A stretch of 10,304 nt of DNA, taken from contig CALIFM010000254.1 in the NCBI GenBank assembly GCA_938021685.1, positions 1 through 10,304 of the forward strand, written 5' to 3'. The notes beneath the pieces are model-generated. The model worked only from the letters and a program-made list of their open reading frames with translations, did no database searches and was not told the origin of the DNA. Position numbers and translations under genes: made by a program. This document shows positions 7,732 to 10,304 of this stretch, in pieces; the first letter of the stretch is position 1; the number at the start of each line of letters is the position of its first letter. Origin of the DNA: an uncultured Gammaproteobacteria bacterium. GTDB taxonomy: Bacteria; Pseudomonadota; Gammaproteobacteria; Arenicellales; Poriferihabitantaceae.

Positions 7732-9123
7732 TCAAGCACTGTGTTCGCGCACAAAGGCTTGTACTTGACTCAAGTCATTTTCAATGCGGGTGAAATGCTC
7801 TTCTTTCTGCATCACTTTGGCCAACCGCGCTGGTAGCTCAACTTGAGCTTCAATGGTGGGGGCAACTGCATCAGCAAATTTAGCCGGATGGGCTGTGCCC
7901 ATGCACACTACGGGCACTTTGTTGCTGCTACGTCTAGCCTGCGCAGCCGCCAAGCCAATGGCCGAATGCGGATCAATCACTTCACCCGTTTGCTGATGCC
8001 AATGCTTGATTTGCGCTTTAGTTTCATTGTCATCCAAGCGGTGCGCGCTAAAATGTGATTTGCAGGCGGCATACAATTCATCACTCACACTAAAGCTTTT
8101 CTCTGTCGCAAAACTATCCATCAAGTTGTTAATTAATGCTGCATCGCGGCCACTTGCTTCAAACAAGAAGCGCTCAAAATTGCTAGAGATTTGGATGTCC
8201 ATGCTCGGTGACAAGGACGCTTGCGTACCCGATTGCTGCATTTTTCCAGTTTCAAAAAAACGTGTCAGGATGTCGTTTTTATTAGAGCCGATAATTAACT
8301 GCTCAATCGGCAAGCCCATTTGCTTGGCTGCATAGGCAGCAAATATGTTACCAAAATTGCCCGTCGGGACGGAAAAACTAACAGGCTGATCGGGCGCACC
8401 GAGCACCAAGGCGGCACGAAAATAATAAACAATCTGCGCACAGATTCGAGCCCAGTTGATGGAATTGACCGCTGACAGTTGCAAATCATTACGAAAAGGT
8501 GCGTCATTAAACATGGCTTTGACTAGATTCTGGCAATCATCAAAGTGACCATCCACGGCAAGGTTAAATATGTTTGCATCATCAACGCTGGTCATTTGGC
8601 GTCTCTGCACATCTGACACTTTGCCGTGTGGGTATAGCATAAATAATTTGACTGCTGACAAGCCACGCACCGCCTCTATCGCAGCCGATCCCGTATCACC
8701 AGAAGTCGCGCCCACAATAGTGCAAGTCTGGCCGCGCTTTTGCAGAAAGTGGCCAAACAGCTGGCCGAGTAATTGCAAGGCAAAATCTTTAAACGCTAAA
8801 GTGGGACCTTGAAACAACTCCATGAAAAACAATTGCTCATCCAGTTGCTTGATCGGCGCAATGGCGCTGTGGCTAAAATTGGCATAGGCCTGTGCACTTA
8901 AATCAGCTAATTCTTGTTCACTTAAGCAGCCTTCAACAAAGGGGCGCATGATCTCAGTGGTGAGCTTGACGTATGGTAACCCGCGCATTGAGCGAATTTG
9001 TGCAGCAGAAAACTGCGGCCACTGCTCGGGCACATATAAACCACCATCGGTTGCCAAGCCCGCTAAAGTAGCACCTTCGAAATCAAGAACAGGAGCGTCG
9101 CCGCGCGTACTAATGTATTTCAC
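7732..9123 (-). CDS. thrC: Threonine synthase
   Basis: PLP enzyme that converts O-phospho-L-homoserine and water to L-threonine and phosphate, the last step of threonine synthesis. It is 463 residues, the usual size of the long proteobacterial form. The N-terminus MKYISTRG is characteristic of the family and fixes the start at a GTG codon. The PLP lysine is K112 in PTLAFKDFALQ; GATSGDTGSAAIEAVRG (138-154) and SVPTGNFGNIFAAY (251-264) are further cofactor and active-site segments. The ribosome binding site is weak (AGG about 10 nt, ACGG about 6 nt upstream). In many gammaproteobacteria homoserine dehydrogenase (hom or thrA) sits directly upstream; here the upstream neighbour is a divergent hydrolase gene, so thrC has its own promoter and hom must lie elsewhere. 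yheS follows 16 nt downstream. Confidence 0.96.
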   Translation of the reverse strand: MKYISTRGDAPVLDFEGATLAGLATDGGLYVPEQWPQFSAAQIRSMRGLPYVKLTTEIMRPFVEGCLSEQELADLSAQAYANFSHSAIAPIKQLDEQLFFMELFQGPTLAFKDFALQLLGQLFGHFLQKRGQTCTIVGATSGDTGSAAIEAVRGLSAVKLFMLYPHGKVSDVQRRQMTSVDDANIFNLAVDGHFDDCQNLVKAMFNDAPFRNDLQLSAVNSINWARICAQIVYYFRAALVLGAPDQPVSFSVPTGNFGNIFAAYAAKQMGLPIEQLIIGSNKNDILTRFFETGKMQQSGTQASLSPSMDIQISSNFERFLFEASGRDAALINNLMDSFATEKSFSVSDELYAACKSHFSAHRLDDNETKAQIKHWHQQTGEVIDPHSAIGLAAAQARRSSNKVPVVCMGTAHPAKFADAVAPTIEAQVELPARLAKVMQKEEHFTRIENDLSQVQAFVREHSA

Positions 9124-9162
9124 TGATACCGTGCCTAAAAAGAGATTTTAAATAAGTTGCCC

Positions 9163-9190
9163 ATTATCGCCAACTTAAGCGCTAGCGCAA
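9163..9190 (-). promoter_or_regulatory. Probable thrC promoter
   Basis: On the minus strand TTGCGC (9190-9185) and GATAAT (9168-9163) are 16 nt apart, giving a predicted start near 9156 and a leader of about 33 nt before the GTG of thrC. The -35 matches TTGACA at four of six positions and the -10 matches TATAAT at five of six. A perfect palindrome overlaps the -35 and spacer. Confidence 0.5.
9179..9188. repeat. Perfect palindrome GCGCTAGCGC in the thrC promoter
   Basis: Ten bases identical to their reverse complement, lying across the -35 and spacer of the proposed thrC promoter. Flanking CTT (9174-9176) and AAG (9189-9191) add symmetry if two unpaired A residues are allowed. The placement would suit a repressor operator, but no regulator is identified. 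Confidence 0.5.
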
Positions 9191-9267
9191 GTAGCTGAAT
9201 AAGGTTGTAGCCCATAAATTGAAACTGAATTGATCATTAATTCCCGCTATCTGCTTTAGTTGAATAC

Positions 9268-9296
9268 TTGTACAAGCGAAGATGAACAACTATAAT
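9268..9296 (+). promoter_or_regulatory. Promoter of the cell wall hydrolase gene
   Basis: TTGTAC (9268-9273) and a perfect TATAAT (9291-9296) are separated by the ideal 17 nt. This is a good sigma-70 type promoter. Transcription would start near 9303, leaving a 5' leader of about 140 nt before the ATG at 9442. Confidence 0.7.
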
Positions 9297-9303
9297 TATG
9301 CAA

Positions 9304-9323
9304 AAATAGTGGCTAAATAGTGG
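9304..9323 (+). repeat. Tandem AAATAGTGG repeat just downstream of the promoter
   Basis: AAATAGTGG occurs at 9304-9312 and again at 9315-9323, exactly 11 nt apart, or about one helical turn. It covers roughly +1 to +21 of the proposed hydrolase transcript. Such spacing could place two copies of a DNA-binding protein on one face of the helix. No known operator is recognised. Confidence 0.55.
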
Positions 9324-9374
9324 TCTTTTGTGTTTTTGATGTGGTGAACTTAGGTGTCACCTCCTCGCAAGACC
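9322..9374 (+). promoter_or_regulatory. Nested hairpins in the hydrolase 5' leader
   Basis: The outer stem is GGTCTT (9322-9327) with AAGACC (9369-9374). It encloses an inner inverted repeat AGGTG-T-CACCT (9352-9362). The right side includes TCACCTCCT (9357-9365), identical to nine bases of the conserved 16S rRNA 3' end. The pairing is visible by eye; a regulatory role, possibly through masking of the AGGA at 9424-9427, is speculative. Confidence 0.35.
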
Positions 9375-9441
9375 CTAAATATTTCATAACATTCGCCCTT
9401 GATACAACAACAATAAATACCAAAGGATAGAGAACATTTAT

Positions 9442-9909
9442 ATGTTGGCACGCAAAGCAATCGCTGCTTGCAGCTTAGTTTTAAGCATGACCTTTTCGGG
9501 TAATGCAGCCACAGCGGCCCCTCCAGAGCTTCTCTACGGTGAGCAACTTGGCTGCTTGGCGATGAATATCTACCAAGAAGCCCGCGGTGAAGCAGATGAA
9601 GGCAAATTGGCGGTTGGCGCCGTCACCATGAACCGCGTAAAAAGCAAGCACTATCCCAATAGTATCTGCGAAGTAGTGTGGCAGCCCAAGCAATTTAGCT
9701 GGACTTCGCTAAAAGTGAAATACCATGTGCCTAAAGATCTAGATGCTTGGGTTGAAGCTTTAGAAATGGCAGAGCTATTTATGCAAGGCGAAGTTCAGAC
9801 CGAGGTTGGTGATGCCACGCATTATCATGCTACCAGTGTTTCTCCTGATTGGATGGATAAAAATCAGCTGATCGCACAGCTTGGCAACCACCTGTTTTAC
9901 AGCCTCTAG
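9442..9909 (+). CDS. Exported cell wall hydrolase, SleB/CwlJ (Hydrolase_2) family
   Basis: A 155-residue precursor. Residues 1-26 form a signal peptide: LARK positive end, hydrophobic AIAACSLVLSM core and a small-residue NAATAA cleavage region, so the enzyme should act in the periplasm. The mature part is a single Hydrolase_2 domain: NIYQEARGE (42-50) with the likely catalytic Glu 46, then GAVTMNRV (59-66), C77 with VVWQPKQFSW (78-87), and DATHYHATSVSPDW (124-137). The family cleaves peptidoglycan glycan strands. The name comes from spore germination enzymes, but single-domain versions are common in non-sporulating proteobacteria and probably remodel or recycle the wall. The ribosome binding site is weak (AGGA about 14 nt, GAGA 8 nt upstream). 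Transcription is from the promoter at 9268-9296. Confidence 0.9.
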   Translation: MLARKAIAACSLVLSMTFSGNAATAAPPELLYGEQLGCLAMNIYQEARGEADEGKLAVGAVTMNRVKSKHYPNSICEVVWQPKQFSWTSLKVKYHVPKDLDAWVEALEMAELFMQGEVQTEVGDATHYHATSVSPDWMDKNQLIAQLGNHLFYSL

Positions 9910-10121
9910 TTTATAATAAAAGGCTAATTTAAAGACAGCGCATGCTATTGCTCTATTGCAGTCGCTCAATTTAGTAAGTGTAATAAGTTTCTTAAATGCA
10001 CAGCATAGCAAAACAAACATAAAAGCTTACGCACAAAGCAGTCTTATCGTCACAATATAATCTGGGCCGAAATTCAACGTGAATGGGTTTGCTATCAGAG
10101 CGATTGATTAGCAAAGTTTGA
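9910..10121. other. Spacer between the hydrolase gene and the tRNA promoter
   Basis: No gene is supported here. AGCCT (9901-9905) and AGGCT (9921-9925) bracket the hydrolase stop codon and could form a weak hairpin followed by TAATTT, the best available terminator candidate. The only other structure is the inverted repeat at 10088-10115, listed separately. Confidence 0.5.
10088..10115. repeat. Inverted repeat upstream of the tRNA-Lys promoter
   Basis: TTTGCTA (10088-10094) and TAGCAAA (10109-10115) are perfect complements. Three more pairs (TCA 10095-10097 with TGA 10105-10107) are possible past a single bulged T. The repeat ends 6 nt before the -35 box. No T-run follows, so a protein-binding site or upstream element fits better than a terminator. 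Confidence 0.5.
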
Positions 10122-10150
10122 TTGACATTACATTATCAAATCAGGATAAT
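10122..10150 (+). promoter_or_regulatory. Strong sigma-70 promoter of tRNA-Lys
   Basis: A perfect TTGACA (10122-10127), a 17-nt spacer and GATAAT (10145-10150) precede a GC-rich discriminator (TCGCACC). Transcription should start near 10157, about 40 nt before the tRNA. A GC-rich discriminator is typical of stable-RNA promoters under ppGpp (stringent) control, so growth-rate regulation is likely. Confidence 0.8.
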
Positions 10151-10197
10151 TCGCACCCCTTCAAGCTGGCGTCTTCGCTGAGCTTAGCAAGTAAGAT

Positions 10198-10273
10198 GGG
10201 GCGTTAGCTCAGTTGGTAGAGCATCTGACTTTTAATCAGGTGGTCGGGCGTTCGAGCCGCCCACGCCCCACCA
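10198..10273 (+). tRNA. tRNA-Lys (anticodon UUU)
   Basis: A complete 76-nt cloverleaf. The acceptor GGGGCGT (10198-10204) pairs with ACGCCCC (10263-10269), followed by discriminator A and an encoded CCA (10271-10273). The D-stem is GCTC/GAGC. The anticodon stem TCTGA/TCAGG (one T-G pair) holds the loop CTTTTAA with anticodon TTT at 10231-10233. The T-stem GGGCG/CGCCC carries the loop TTCGAGC. The sequence is close to gammaproteobacterial lysine tRNAs. A short leader hairpin (AAGCT 10163-10167 with AGCTT 10181-10185) lies between the promoter and the mature 5' end. Confidence 0.97.
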
Positions 10274-10304
10274 TTTAAAGCGTTTATATTCAACAACTTA
10301 TCAA

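Larger units (their letters stand above)
9124..9441. other. Divergent intergenic region between thrC and the cell wall hydrolase gene
   Basis: 318 nt without a convincing gene. It contains, left to right, the thrC leader and probable promoter, a GCGCTAGCGC palindrome, a plain AT-rich stretch (about 9195-9265), the hydrolase promoter, a tandem 9-nt repeat and a structured 140-nt hydrolase leader. The individual elements are listed separately. Confidence 0.8.

Noticed and set aside
8006..8335. 109-codon + strand open frame opposite thrC
   Set aside because: It lies wholly within thrC and has no domain or ribosome binding site.
9320..9430. 36-codon GTG-started frame in the hydrolase leader, ending shortly before the ATG and containing consecutive Thr codons ACA ACA ACA
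   Set aside because: It resembles a threonine leader peptide, but it faces away from thrC, has no Shine-Dalgarno and no terminator/antiterminator. Probably chance.
9442..9909. Hydrolase gene as evidence of sporulation
   Set aside because: The Hydrolase_2 domain is widespread in non-spore-forming proteobacteria and no other spore gene is present.
9775..10020. 81-codon minus-strand frame at the end of the hydrolase gene
   Set aside because: It overlaps the real gene antisense, has no family signature, and its upstream sequence shows no clear ribosome binding site.
10056..10061. TATAAT as a second tRNA promoter
   Set aside because: No acceptable -35 lies 16-18 nt upstream; the TTGACA/GATAAT pair further downstream is far better.
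1..10304. Mobile element, CRISPR array, prophage or defence system
   Set aside because: No transposase, integrase, long terminal repeats, regular spacer array or phage gene was seen. The tRNA-Lys has no adjacent integrase within the window.

Overview
The window reads as ordinary chromosomal DNA of a free-living, ubiquinone-using gammaproteobacterium. The evidence is a GlcDEF glycolate dehydrogenase close to the E. coli proteins, a Pseudomonas-type Coq7 (E. coli uses a different hydroxylase), a YheS-type ABC-F ATPase, a Pseudomonas-like threonine synthase and a tRNA-Lys with encoded CCA. A marine lineage near Cellvibrionales/Spongiibacteraceae is my guess from the gene combination; the sequence does not prove it. 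I see no prophage, insertion sequence, CRISPR array, toxin-antitoxin pair or defence island.

Layout. Positions 1-18 hold the edge of a probable terminator hairpin. A minus-strand operon glcD-glcE-glcF-ferredoxin fills 12-4101; its genes overlap by 1 nt, overlap by 1 nt, or are separated by 3 nt. Divergent from it, coq7 (4163-4825, +) makes a ubiquinone-synthesis hydroxylase. coq7 converges on an ornithine cyclodeaminase/mu-crystallin family gene (4822-5760, -), and the two stop codons share a TTAA. Further upstream on the minus strand lie yheS (5811-7715) and thrC (7732-9123), so thrC-yheS, and perhaps the cyclodeaminase-like gene, may be one transcription unit. A 318-nt divergent spacer (9124-9441) carries promoter-like sequences facing both ways, a palindrome, a tandem 9-nt repeat and a leader with nested hairpins. 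It is followed by a secreted SleB/CwlJ-family cell wall hydrolase (9442-9909, +). A 288-nt spacer ends in a strong promoter driving tRNA-Lys(UUU) (10198-10273, +).

How the genes fit together. GlcD, GlcE and GlcF form the flavin/iron-sulfur glycolate dehydrogenase that makes glyoxylate and passes electrons towards the quinone pool. A small thioredoxin-like [2Fe-2S] protein is stitched to the end of that operon, and a quinone-biosynthesis gene sits divergently at its head. The other genes are housekeeping functions: threonine synthesis, ribosome-associated ATPase, envelope remodelling and translation. The least explained items are the operon-linked ferredoxin, the cyclodeaminase-family protein with a degenerate motif, and the structured leader of the hydrolase gene. 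I did not find a convincing previously undescribed system.
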